From JANMAT01 sp031359995 (GTDB lineage: Bacteria > Actinomycetota > Acidimicrobiia > Acidimicrobiales > Ilumatobacteraceae), in contig JANMAT010000181.1 of the NCBI GenBank assembly GCA_031359995.1, forward strand, positions 1-8,739: 8,739 nt of DNA, written 5' to 3'. Below, in pieces: positions 1 through 5,721 of the stretch (the first letter of the stretch is position 1; each line of letters begins with the position of its first letter). The notes below the pieces were generated by a model, which had not been told where the DNA came from, searched no databases, and worked only from the letters and a program-made list of their open reading frames with translations. The translations under genes were made by a program, and so were the position numbers.

Positions 1-1529
1 GCCGAACCGGCGGCGCGAGCCGGACCCTCGGCCCGACCGGCACCCGCAGGGCGACCAGCGCCCCCACCGGTGGCCCGACCGCCGCCACCGCCACCGCCCG
101 TGGGACGGCCGGCGCCACTGCGAGCACCGCCACCGCGACCGGCCGGTCGGCCAGCGACCGACGGGCCACGGCCGGCACCGGCGACATCGAACCGCGTGCC
201 GCCGCCACTCAGGACCTCGGCCGCGTCGCTGGAGCCGACGGGCAGCTGCGACCACGTTGCCGTGATCTCGGCCCGACGGAGCAGATCCTTCACCTCGGAC
301 ACCTGATCGCCCGTGGCGATCGTGATGACCGTGCCCGCGGCGCCAGCGCGCGCCGTGCGCCCCGAGCGGTGCACGTACGCCTTGTGCTCCGTCGGCGGAT
401 CGGCGTGCACGACCAGCGGCACCTCGTCCACGTGGATGCCGCGGGCCGCGATGTCGGTGGCGATCAGCGCGGTGGCCGAGCCGTCGGCAAACGCGTCGAG
501 GTTCTTGGTCCGGGCGTTCTGCGACAGGTTGCCGTGCAGCTCAACCGCGGCGAGCCCGTCGAAGGACAGCTTCTTGGTGAGCTGCTTGGCCCGGTGCTTG
601 GTGCGGGTGAACACGACGAGGCGGTGGGTGCGGGCCAGCCCGGCCACGAGGGCCACGCGGTCGTCGTCGTGCACCACGATCACGTGGTGCGTCATCTCCA
701 CCGGCGCCTCGGTGGCGACGGCGTGCGAGATCGGGGCGTCCATGTACTGGCGCACGACCTGATCGACACCGCCAGCCAGCGTGGCCGAGAACAGCAGGCG
801 TTGGCCGCCCTCGGGGGTCCGGTCCATCAGGCGGCGCACCGTCGGGAGGAAGCCGACGTCGGCCATGTGGTCGGCCTCGTCGAGCACGGTGATCTCGACC
901 GCACCCAGATCGAGCGCCCCGGTGCCGAGGTGGTCGGCCAAGCGGCCGGGGCAGCCGATGATGATCTCGGTGCCGGCCCGCAGCGCGGCGATCTGCGGCG
1001 CGGCGCCCACGCCACCGAAGATCGTGGCGGAGCGCAGGCCCACTGCGGCCGCCAGCGGCTTGATGACGGCCTCCACCTGTGAGGCGAGCTCGCGTGTCGG
1101 CACGAGCACCAGGGCCCGCGGCCGCTTGTCGCCGGAGCGACGCGCCGTGGCGGCCAGACGGGCCACGATCGGCAGCGCGAAGGCCAGCGTCTTGCCCGAG
1201 CCGGTACGGCCCTGGCCCAGCACGTCGCGCCCGTTCAGCGCGTCGGGCAGCGTGGCTGTCTGGATCGGGAAGGCCGACAGCAGGCCCTGACGGGCGAGGA
1301 CCTCGCACAACACGTGGGGGACGCCCAGTTCGGCGAAGCTGCCGGGGCCGGTGGGTACCTCGACCGGCTCGAGTCGCACGGGTGGCGCGGCTGGCGCACG
1401 GTTGTCCGGGCGCGGCTGACCACGCGGGGCGTTGCGACCGCCGTTGGTCGCCGGTGGGCGAGGGCCGGCCGCGCCGGTGGGGCGACGGCGCTGTCGCGCG
1501 CGGTTGGACGAAGAGGGGGGTGTTGCCAT
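1..1529 (-). CDS. DEAD-box ATP-dependent RNA helicase (3' end cut by window edge)
   Basis: ATP-dependent RNA helicase of superfamily 2, remodelling RNA duplexes in the cytoplasm. The ATG at 1529 opens a frame that stays open to base 1, so 509 residues are visible and the C-terminus lies outside. A Pro/Arg-rich leader (about residues 1-60) precedes the core, whose motifs come in the canonical order: Q motif FPIQ (87-90), motif I GQGRTGSGKT (105-114), Ia PTRELASQ (144-151), a CPGR variant of TPGR (193-196), II DEAD (217-220), III SAT (248-250), IV around VVFTRTKHRAKQL (305-317), V ATDIAARGIHV (357-367), and VI HRSGRTARAG (387-396). From about 451 the protein becomes a Gly/Arg-rich tail with a seven-glycine run, as in RhlE-like and cold-shock helicases. 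The start is supported by AGGAG seven bases upstream. The long Arg/Pro-rich frames overlapping this gene are shadows. Confidence in the family is very high; the exact subfamily (RhlE, CsdA/DeaD) cannot be fixed. Confidence 0.96.
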   Translation of the reverse strand, partial: MATPPSSSNRARQRRRPTGAAGPRPPATNGGRNAPRGQPRPDNRAPAAPPVRLEPVEVPTGPGSFAELGVPHVLCEVLARQGLLSAFPIQTATLPDALNGRDVLGQGRTGSGKTLAFALPIVARLAATARRSGDKRPRALVLVPTRELASQVEAVIKPLAAAVGLRSATIFGGVGAAPQIAALRAGTEIIIGCPGRLADHLGTGALDLGAVEITVLDEADHMADVGFLPTVRRLMDRTPEGGQRLLFSATLAGGVDQVVRQYMDAPISHAVATEAPVEMTHHVIVVHDDDRVALVAGLARTHRLVVFTRTKHRAKQLTKKLSFDGLAAVELHGNLSQNARTKNLDAFADGSATALIATDIAARGIHVDEVPLVVHADPPTEHKAYVHRSGRTARAGAAGTVITIATGDQVSEVKDLLRRAEITATWSQLPVGSSDAAEVLSGGGTRFDVAGAGRGPSVAGRPAGRGGGARSGAGRPTGGGGGGGRATGGGAGRPAGAGRAEGPARAAGS

Positions 1530-1536
1530 GACGGTG

Positions 1537-1576
1537 CTCCTGGTTTGCCGCCGGGCCGCTGGGCAGGCAAAAGGAG
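1537..1576 (-). promoter_or_regulatory. Hairpin sequestering the Shine-Dalgarno of the helicase gene
   Basis: Seen in sequence: on the minus strand the leader contains an imperfect inverted repeat just before the helicase ATG (1529). The pairs are 1576-1572 (CUCCU) with 1541-1537 (AGGAG), 1571-1566 (UUUGCC) with 1549-1544 (GGCAAA), and 1564-1562 (GCC) with 1552-1550 (GGC). This gives 14 Watson-Crick pairs, a CC bulge at 1543-1542, a single-base bulge at 1565 and a nine-base loop (1561-1553). The only good Shine-Dalgarno, AGGAG at 1541-1537, seven bases from the ATG, lies entirely in the closing stem. No U-run follows, so it does not look like a terminator. Inference: translation would be low until the stem opens, by temperature, a ligand or protein, or the helicase itself. 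Confidence 0.6.
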
Positions 1577-1715
1577 TCGCGTCGAACGCGGGCGGCACAC
1601 GAACCCCGGAGGGCCCCACGGCGATCAGAGACGGTCGCCTTCATCCACCGTATCGCGGTCGGCCGGCAAGGGGGCGTCGCTGACGGCGGTGTGTCTAGAG
1701 TCGCCCCACCGAGTC

Positions 1716-1721
1716 GAGGAG
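1716..1721 (+). promoter_or_regulatory. Ribosome binding site of the nitroreductase
   Basis: GAGGAG lies six bases before the ATG at 1728 and fixes that start; the open frame itself extends much further upstream (to about 1314) through the helicase antisense and the intergenic region. Confidence 0.75.
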
Positions 1722-1727
1722 ACCGCC

Positions 1728-2381
1728 ATGAACGTCGTCGATGCCGTGAACGCCCGGATCTCCGTGCGCCAGTTCACGCCCGAGCCGGTCGACGACGCGC
1801 TGCTGCGCGGCCTCGTGAGCGACGCCGCCCGCGCCCCCAGCGGCGGCAACGTGCAGCCGTGGCGCATCTACGCAGTGAACGGCGAAGGCATGTCCGGCCT
1901 GCGGGCCCACCTGGCCACGCAGCCACCGATCGACGAGCCCGAGTACGAGATCTACCCGTCGCCGCTGAGCGAGCCCTACCGCACGAACCGCTTCGCGCTC
2001 GGCGAGCAGATGTACGCCACCATCGGCATCCCCCGTGAGGACAAGGCCGGCCGCCAGCGCCAGTTCGCCCACAACAACGACTTCTTCGGCGCCCCCGCAG
2101 CCATCTTCTGCTACATCGACCGCCAGATGGGACCACCCCAGTGGAGCGACCTCGGCATGTACCTGCAGACGTTCATGCTGCTGGCCGTGGAGCGGGGCCT
2201 GGGCACGTGCCCCCAGGAGTACTGGTCGGTGCGCCACAAGGCGGTGAGCTCGTTCGTGGGGGCGCCGACCAACGAGATGCTCTTCTGTGGTGTGTCGATC
2301 GGTCACGTCGACCCGGCCTCGCCCATCAACACCCTCTACGCCGAGCGCATGCCGCTCGAGCAGTTCGCCACGTTCCTGTAG
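1728..2381 (+). CDS. FMN-dependent nitroreductase family protein (NfnB-like)
   Basis: A 217-residue flavin oxidoreductase, full length for the family, which acts as a homodimer holding FMN at the interface and reduces nitro- or quinone-type substrates with NAD(P)H. Seen: the N-terminal phosphate-binding signature ISVRQFTPEPV (11-21), the APSGGNVQPW segment (36-45) that contacts FMN, the GMYLQTFMLLAVERGLGTCP helix (143-162), and a C-terminal segment ending in AERMPLEQFATFL, which resembles nitroreductases of the NfnB/nitrobenzoate-reductase type. The start at 1728 is set by GAGGAG and by agreement with family N-termini. The downstream metallo-hydrolase starts nine bases after the stop, so the two form an operon. 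It lacks the APSVG-type segment expected in BluB (5,6-dimethylbenzimidazole synthase), so I do not link it to the cobQ gene further along. The substrate is unknown. Confidence 0.92.
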   Translation: MNVVDAVNARISVRQFTPEPVDDALLRGLVSDAARAPSGGNVQPWRIYAVNGEGMSGLRAHLATQPPIDEPEYEIYPSPLSEPYRTNRFALGEQMYATIGIPREDKAGRQRQFAHNNDFFGAPAAIFCYIDRQMGPPQWSDLGMYLQTFMLLAVERGLGTCPQEYWSVRHKAVSSFVGAPTNEMLFCGVSIGHVDPASPINTLYAERMPLEQFATFL

Positions 2382-2385
2382 GAGG
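2380..2385 (+). promoter_or_regulatory. Ribosome binding site overlapping the nitroreductase stop codon
   Basis: A perfect AGGAGG begins inside the nitroreductase TAG stop (2379-2381) and sits five bases before the ATG at 2391. A ribosome terminating on the first gene covers the second gene's initiation site, which argues for translational coupling. Confidence 0.8.
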
Positions 2386-2390
2386 CCTGC

Positions 2391-3290
2391 ATGACCGCCA
2401 CCCTCGACTGGTACGGCTGCGCCACGTTCCGCCTGCGCGTGGCCGGCCTCACGATCATGCTCGACGCCTACATCGACCGCGTCCCCGGCGCGGCGGGGAC
2501 GGGCCTGACGGCCGACGCCATCGATGCGTCCGACTGGATCGTGGTCGGCCACTCGCACTTCGACCACCTGTGGGGCGCCGAGCGGATCATGGCCAACACG
2601 AAGGCCCGCCTCATCGCCAGCTACGAGTCCGTGCGGGTCATGGAGCAGGCCGGCGTGCCCCTCGACCGCATGATCTGTGTGGCCGGCGGCGAGACCGTCG
2701 ACCTCGGCAACGGCGTCACCGTCGAGGTGTTCCCCAGCCAGCACAGCTGCGTGTGGTCGCACGCCGGCATGAGCGGTGCCGACCAGGTGTGCCTGGGCGA
2801 CCTGGGCGTGACCTGGCAGGAGCAGCAGGAGCGCATGGCGAAGCTCGGCGGCTACCTCGCCTCGCTCGGCGACGCCACCCGCGCCCACCTGGCCGCGTCG
2901 GCGCCGGGGCACAGCCGCCGCGGCGACGGCGGCGCCCTCGTGTACCTGTTCCGCACGCCCGAGGGCACGCTGCTGTACCAGGACACGAGCGGTCACTGGA
3001 GCGGTGTGCTCGGCGCCCTGCGGCCCGACGTGGCCATCGTGGCCGCCGCCGGTCGCGGCAACACCGACGGCGAACCGATCCAGGGTTCGCTGGCCGAGTT
3101 CGTCGCCCGGGAGGTCGCCCTGCTGCATCCGAAGCGGGTGCTGCTCAGCCACCACGACGACTGGTTGCCCGGCTTCTCGGTGGCGACGGACACCGCGCCG
3201 ATCCGCGCCGCCATCGCCGCCGAGGCACCCGGTGCCGAGCTCATGGAGCCCGGGTACCTCGCGGCGACGCCGATCTTCGCCGGCCTCTGA
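2391..3290 (+). CDS. Metallo-beta-lactamase-fold hydrolase, UlaG-like
   Basis: A 299-residue cytoplasmic metal-dependent hydrolase of the metallo-beta-lactamase fold. It opens with the strand pattern LDWYGCATFRLRVAGLTIMLD (5-25), as in UlaG-like members. Zinc ligands are recognisable in order: motif 2 HSHFDH (54-59), motif 3 histidine in SQHS (His118), motif 4 aspartate in YQDTSG (Asp198), and motif 5 histidine in LLSHHDDW (His254 or His255). No signal peptide or extra domain is visible. UlaG itself is an ascorbate-6-phosphate lactonase, but the fold covers lactonases, phosphodiesterases and many uncharacterised hydrolases, so the substrate cannot be read from the sequence. It is coupled to the upstream nitroreductase, suggesting the two act on the same or successive compounds. 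Its 3' end faces a minus-strand gene whose stop codon begins only 12 bases away. Confidence 0.9.
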   Translation: MTATLDWYGCATFRLRVAGLTIMLDAYIDRVPGAAGTGLTADAIDASDWIVVGHSHFDHLWGAERIMANTKARLIASYESVRVMEQAGVPLDRMICVAGGETVDLGNGVTVEVFPSQHSCVWSHAGMSGADQVCLGDLGVTWQEQQERMAKLGGYLASLGDATRAHLAASAPGHSRRGDGGALVYLFRTPEGTLLYQDTSGHWSGVLGALRPDVAIVAAAGRGNTDGEPIQGSLAEFVAREVALLHPKRVLLSHHDDWLPGFSVATDTAPIRAAIAAEAPGAELMEPGYLAATPIFAGL

Positions 3291-3293
3291 CGA

Positions 3294-3312
3294 CCGGGTC
3301 GATCAGACCTGG
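3294..3312. terminator. Hairpin between convergent genes
   Basis: CCGGGTC (3294-3300) pairs with GACCTGG (3306-3312) around a five-base loop, GATCA: seven pairs, one of them G-T. It begins three bases after the hydrolase stop, and the stop codon of the opposing 98-residue gene lies in the loop. No T-run follows on either strand, so this is only a candidate bidirectional terminator. Confidence 0.3.
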
Positions 3313-3599
3313 AACGGTGTGGTCGGCACCGTGACGCTGCCACCGGCCGTGCTGCGGATGGTGACCGACACCGGGTCGGCCGCCTGCAGCGGCATGACGG
3401 TGCCGCCGTACCGGCTGCCCCCGCCGTTCTGCACGTCGCCGATCAGGCTGCCATCGGGCCGGTAGGCGCTGAGGCGCGCCGCCGACTGCGAACTGGCCGC
3501 CTTGATGAGCATCTCGCCACCGGCGGTCGCCGTGGCGTTGGTGAAGCACTTCGTCACCTTGATGGTGTCGGTCTTCGTGGTCTGCGGTCCGCTCGACAT
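3303..3599 (-). CDS. Hypothetical protein, 98 residues, predicted beta-rich
   Basis: I do not recognise this family. The ATG at 3599 gives MSSGPQTTKTDTIKV and ends in TVPTTPFQV. The frame continues upstream to about 3902, but that part overlaps the SnoaL-like gene antisense-fashion in poor coding sequence, so the short form is preferred. A weak purine-rich site (GAAGAGAG) ends nine bases before this ATG. Third codon positions are almost all G or C, so it is very likely real. The composition is rich in Thr, Ser, Gly, Ala and Val with alternating polar and hydrophobic residues (VSVTIRSTAGGSVTV, 77-91), suggesting a small beta-sandwich. One cysteine (Cys18), no signal peptide, no membrane segment. 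It lies downstream of the SnoaL-like gene on the same strand, separated by 142 bases that hold a possible terminator, so it may have its own promoter. Confidence 0.75.
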   Translation of the reverse strand: MSSGPQTTKTDTIKVTKCFTNATATAGGEMLIKAASSQSAARLSAYRPDGSLIGDVQNGGGSRYGGTVMPLQAADPVSVTIRSTAGGSVTVPTTPFQV

Positions 3600-3672
3600 C
3601 GTGTCACGCTCTCTTCCGCCAGGATTGGTCTCGACACGAGTCGTACACGGGCGACCATCGGAAAACACCGGG

Positions 3673-3697
3673 GCTGCCCCCAACCGAGGGGGGCGGC
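3673..3697 (-). terminator. Candidate Rho-independent terminator after the SnoaL-like gene
   Basis: On the minus strand a nine-pair stem (3697-3689 with 3681-3673, one pair a mismatch or wobble depending on strand) encloses a seven-base loop. Seven bases after it comes a TTTT run (3665-3662). It lies 45 to 70 bases beyond the SnoaL-like stop codon. The T-run is short and displaced, so termination is plausible but not certain. Confidence 0.38.
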
Positions 3698-3741
3698 GAC
3701 AACGGTCAGACCCCACCGCCGTCATGGCCCGGGGGCCGCAG

Positions 3742-4161
3742 TCACCAGATCTCGACGGTGACGTGCCGTTCGGTGAAGCGCCAGGCGCCGTCGAGCTTGC
3801 GCAGACGGTCGCGATAGATGCCGGTGGAACCCGACACGGTCGGGGGCTTTCCCACCGACAGCGCCAGCATGTAGCACTGCATGGTCGCTGTCTCGCCGTC
3901 ACCGTCGATCTTCAGGTTGGCGTTCCAGTGCCGACCGCGGCCCTTGGCGTGACCGAAGTGGTTCGTGGCGTAGGCGACCAACGCGGCGCGCCCCTCGTGG
4001 CGGCCGCCGAAGGGGCTGCCCTCGGGCACCCCGGTGCACAGGAAGGCGCCATCCGCGCTGAAGCAATCGGCCCACGCCTCGGGCTCGCCGAGGTCGATGG
4101 CGAAGTTGTAGGCGGCGAGGAGCTTCCGGATCTCCTCGTAGTCGAGCGCGGTCATGGCCAT
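3742..4161 (-). CDS. SnoaL-like / NTF2-superfamily protein
   Basis: A 139-residue single-domain protein of the cone-shaped alpha+beta barrel (NTF2-like) superfamily. Seen: the characteristic first helix and hairpin DYEEIRKLLAAYNFAIDLG, EAWADCFSADGAF (7-40), a central HWNANLKIDGDGETATMQCYML strand region (78-99), and the closing segment GSTGIYRDRLRKLDGAWRFTERHVTVEIW (111-139). This pattern matches SnoaL_4-type proteins, which include polyketide cyclases, dehydratases and many of unknown role. Two starts are possible, the ATG at 4161 or at 4155; the first has AAGGGG nine bases upstream and is preferred. It follows cobQ on the same strand with a 36-base gap and is probably cotranscribed, though nothing in the family ties it to cobalamin. 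The substrate is unknown. Confidence 0.88.
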   Translation of the reverse strand: MAMTALDYEEIRKLLAAYNFAIDLGEPEAWADCFSADGAFLCTGVPEGSPFGGRHEGRAALVAYATNHFGHAKGRGRHWNANLKIDGDGETATMQCYMLALSVGKPPTVSGSTGIYRDRLRKLDGAWRFTERHVTVEIW

Positions 4162-4183
4162 GGCTCGGGTCCCCTTCCCGTTC

Positions 4184-4197
4184 GATCGGCGCCGACC
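4184..4197. repeat. Palindrome between cobQ and the SnoaL-like gene
   Basis: TCGGCGCCGA (4186-4195) is a perfect ten-base palindrome, extendable by one wobble and one further pair to 4184-4197, in the 36-base gap just after the cobQ stop. It could be a small intercistronic hairpin or a dimeric operator. GC palindromes of this size also arise by chance here. Confidence 0.25.
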
Positions 4198-5667
4198 CTA
4201 CGTGCCCAGGCCGCCCGGGCCCAACGGCGTCTCGATCAGCTCGATGATGCGGCCCAGGTCGAGGTGCGCTTCGAGCACATCGGCCAGGCGGTCGAGGCGG
4301 GCCAGCCGAACCTCGGCGTAACGGTGATCGGCCGGCGGCAGGGTGACGCCGGCCCGCCCGGCCACCAGCGCGAGGAACGCTCGGCGGAACGCGTCGGCGT
4401 CGAACAGCCCGTGCACGGTGGTGCCGAAACGATCGCCGACCCGGACGCCGTCGTCGGCACCGTCGAACTGCAACCACCCATCGCCGTCGTAGGCCGCCAC
4501 ACGGCCGTGGTGGATCTGGTAGCCGTGCACGGTGTGGCCCAGCGCCGCGCCGCTGGCCCGGCGCAGCACCTTGTCGCGACCGAACACCGTTTCCACCGGT
4601 AGCCAGCCGAGCCCGTCGACCGCGGCCACCACGCTCTCCACCCCGTCGGCGATGCGGCGCCCCATCATCTGGTAGCCGGCGCAGATGCCGAGCACCGCCG
4701 CTCCGCTGGCGGCGACGGCGTGGTCGAGACCGTGGGCCCGCAACCAGACCAGGTCGGCCACGGTCGACTTCGACCCGGGCAGGATCACCAGGTGCGGTCG
4801 ACCCAGTTCCCCGACCGAGCGCACGTAACGCACGCCCACACCGGGCTCGGTGGCCAGCGCGTCGAAGTCGGTGAAGTTCGACACGTACGGGAAGCCGATG
4901 ACGGCCACGTCGAGCACGGCGTCGGCCGGCGGCACCGGTATGGCCTCGAGCGCCATCGAGTCCTCGGCGTCGAGCCCCAGGCGCGGCACCATCGGCACCA
5001 CGCCCAACGTGGGCACGCCGCAGCGCGCCTCCAGCTCGTCCGGACCGTCGAGCAGCAGCGTGGGGTCGCCCCGGAACTTGTTGATCACGAAGCCACCCAC
5101 ACACGCCCGCAGGTGGTCAGGCAGCAGCACGACGGTGCCGTAGAGCGCGGCGAACACGCCGCCCCGGTCGATGTCGCCCACGACCACGGCGCGCAACCTT
5201 GCCTCGTGGGCGATGCGCAGGTTCACGATGTCGTGGGGCAGCAGGTTGATCTCGGTCGGCGAGCCCGCCCCTTCCAGCAGCACCACGTCGTAGCGGGACC
5301 GCAGGTCGGCCAGCGCGTCGAGCACGCCGGCCAGCAGCGCCGGCTTGTGCCCGTGGTACTCAGCGGCGTCCATCGAGCCGACCGGCCGACCGTTCAGCAC
5401 GACCTGGGCGTCTCGGTCGCTGGTGGGCTTGAGCAGGATCGGGTTCATGGCGACCTCGGCGTCCACCCCTGCCGCTTCGGCCTGCAGGAGCTGGGCCCGA
5501 CCGATCTCGTGGCCCGAGGCGGTCACCCCCGAGTTGAGCGACATGTTCTGCGCCTTGAACGGGGCGACCCGCACACCCCGTCGGGCGAGGACGCGACACA
5601 GCCCGGTCACGAGGATGCTCTTGCCCGCATCGGAGGTCGTTCCGCACACCATCAGGCCACCGCGCAT
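4198..5667 (-). CDS. cobQ: Cobyric acid synthase (glutamine-hydrolysing)
   Basis: CobQ (CbiP in the anaerobic pathway) uses ATP and glutamine to amidate four carboxyl groups of adenosylcobyrinate a,c-diamide, giving adenosylcobyrate in cobalamin biosynthesis. The 489 residues are the normal length. The N-terminal synthetase domain carries the P-loop-like GTTSDAGKS (9-17), FKAQNMSLNS (37-46), GRAQLLQA (56-63), AMNPILLKP (73-81), EGAGSPTEINL (132-142), VVGDIDRGGVFA (162-173) and INKFRGD (195-201). The C-terminal class I glutaminase domain has the nucleophile Cys329 in GICAGYQMMG and the expected catalytic His419 in TTVHGLFD. HGYQIHHG (381-388) is another family hallmark. The ATG at 5667 is the only suitable in-frame start near an upstream stop, apart from an internal Met6; it has no Shine-Dalgarno, and TACTGT lies eight bases before it, so a leaderless transcript is possible. 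No other cobalamin genes are in the window. Confidence 0.96.
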   Translation of the reverse strand: MRGGLMVCGTTSDAGKSILVTGLCRVLARRGVRVAPFKAQNMSLNSGVTASGHEIGRAQLLQAEAAGVDAEVAMNPILLKPTSDRDAQVVLNGRPVGSMDAAEYHGHKPALLAGVLDALADLRSRYDVVLLEGAGSPTEINLLPHDIVNLRIAHEARLRAVVVGDIDRGGVFAALYGTVVLLPDHLRACVGGFVINKFRGDPTLLLDGPDELEARCGVPTLGVVPMVPRLGLDAEDSMALEAIPVPPADAVLDVAVIGFPYVSNFTDFDALATEPGVGVRYVRSVGELGRPHLVILPGSKSTVADLVWLRAHGLDHAVAASGAAVLGICAGYQMMGRRIADGVESVVAAVDGLGWLPVETVFGRDKVLRRASGAALGHTVHGYQIHHGRVAAYDGDGWLQFDGADDGVRVGDRFGTTVHGLFDADAFRRAFLALVAGRAGVTLPPADHRYAEVRLARLDRLADVLEAHLDLGRIIELIETPLGPGGLGT

Positions 5668-5675
5668 GGGGGCGC

Positions 5676-5681
5676 ACAGTA
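5676..5681 (-). promoter_or_regulatory. Candidate -10 element for a leaderless cobQ transcript
   Basis: TACTGT on the minus strand fits the loose actinobacterial TANNNT pattern and ends eight bases before the cobQ ATG, which would put the transcription start at or next to the A of the ATG. There is no Shine-Dalgarno and no convincing -35 box. Confidence 0.35.
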
Positions 5682-5707
5682 CGACAGCGGGGCGTCAGGA
5701 ACTGTGC

Positions 5708-5713
5708 GATAGT
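5708..5713 (+). promoter_or_regulatory. Candidate -10 element for a leaderless glucosidase transcript
   Basis: GATAGT matches four of six positions of TATAAT and ends eight bases before the GTG start at 5722. No Shine-Dalgarno lies at a usable distance (CAGGA is about 21 bases away). No clear -35 box is present. Confidence 0.33.
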
Positions 5714-5721
5714 CGGCCGCT

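Noticed and set aside
70..306. Pro-rich plus-strand frame at the left edge
   Set aside because: Antisense of the Gly/Arg helicase tail, which reads as proline and alanine codons.
1572..1576. AAAAGGAG on the plus strand as a ribosome binding site
   Set aside because: No start codon with a coding frame follows; it is simply the complementary arm of the helicase leader hairpin.
541..1644. Minus-strand open frame of 367 codons over the helicase
   Set aside because: It is out of frame with the helicase motifs; the true frame starts at 1529 and contains every DEAD-box motif.
1691..1700. TCTAGA-like sequence as a -10 box for the nitroreductase
   Set aside because: No matching -35 region at a suitable distance and no independent support; a match of this quality is expected by chance.
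1728..2381. Nitroreductase as BluB, linking it to cobQ
   Set aside because: The FMN-contact segment reads APSGGNVQPW, as in ordinary nitroreductases, and not the APSVG form expected in BluB; the genes are also in different operons.
1695..3155. Long minus-strand open frame opposite the nitroreductase and hydrolase
   Set aside because: Composition is Val/Ala/Gly/His-rich without motifs, and the plus strand carries two clear enzymes with complete catalytic motifs.
5668..5721. Cobalamin riboswitch upstream of cobQ
   Set aside because: The gap is only 54 bases, too short for that riboswitch, and no B12-box-like sequence is visible.
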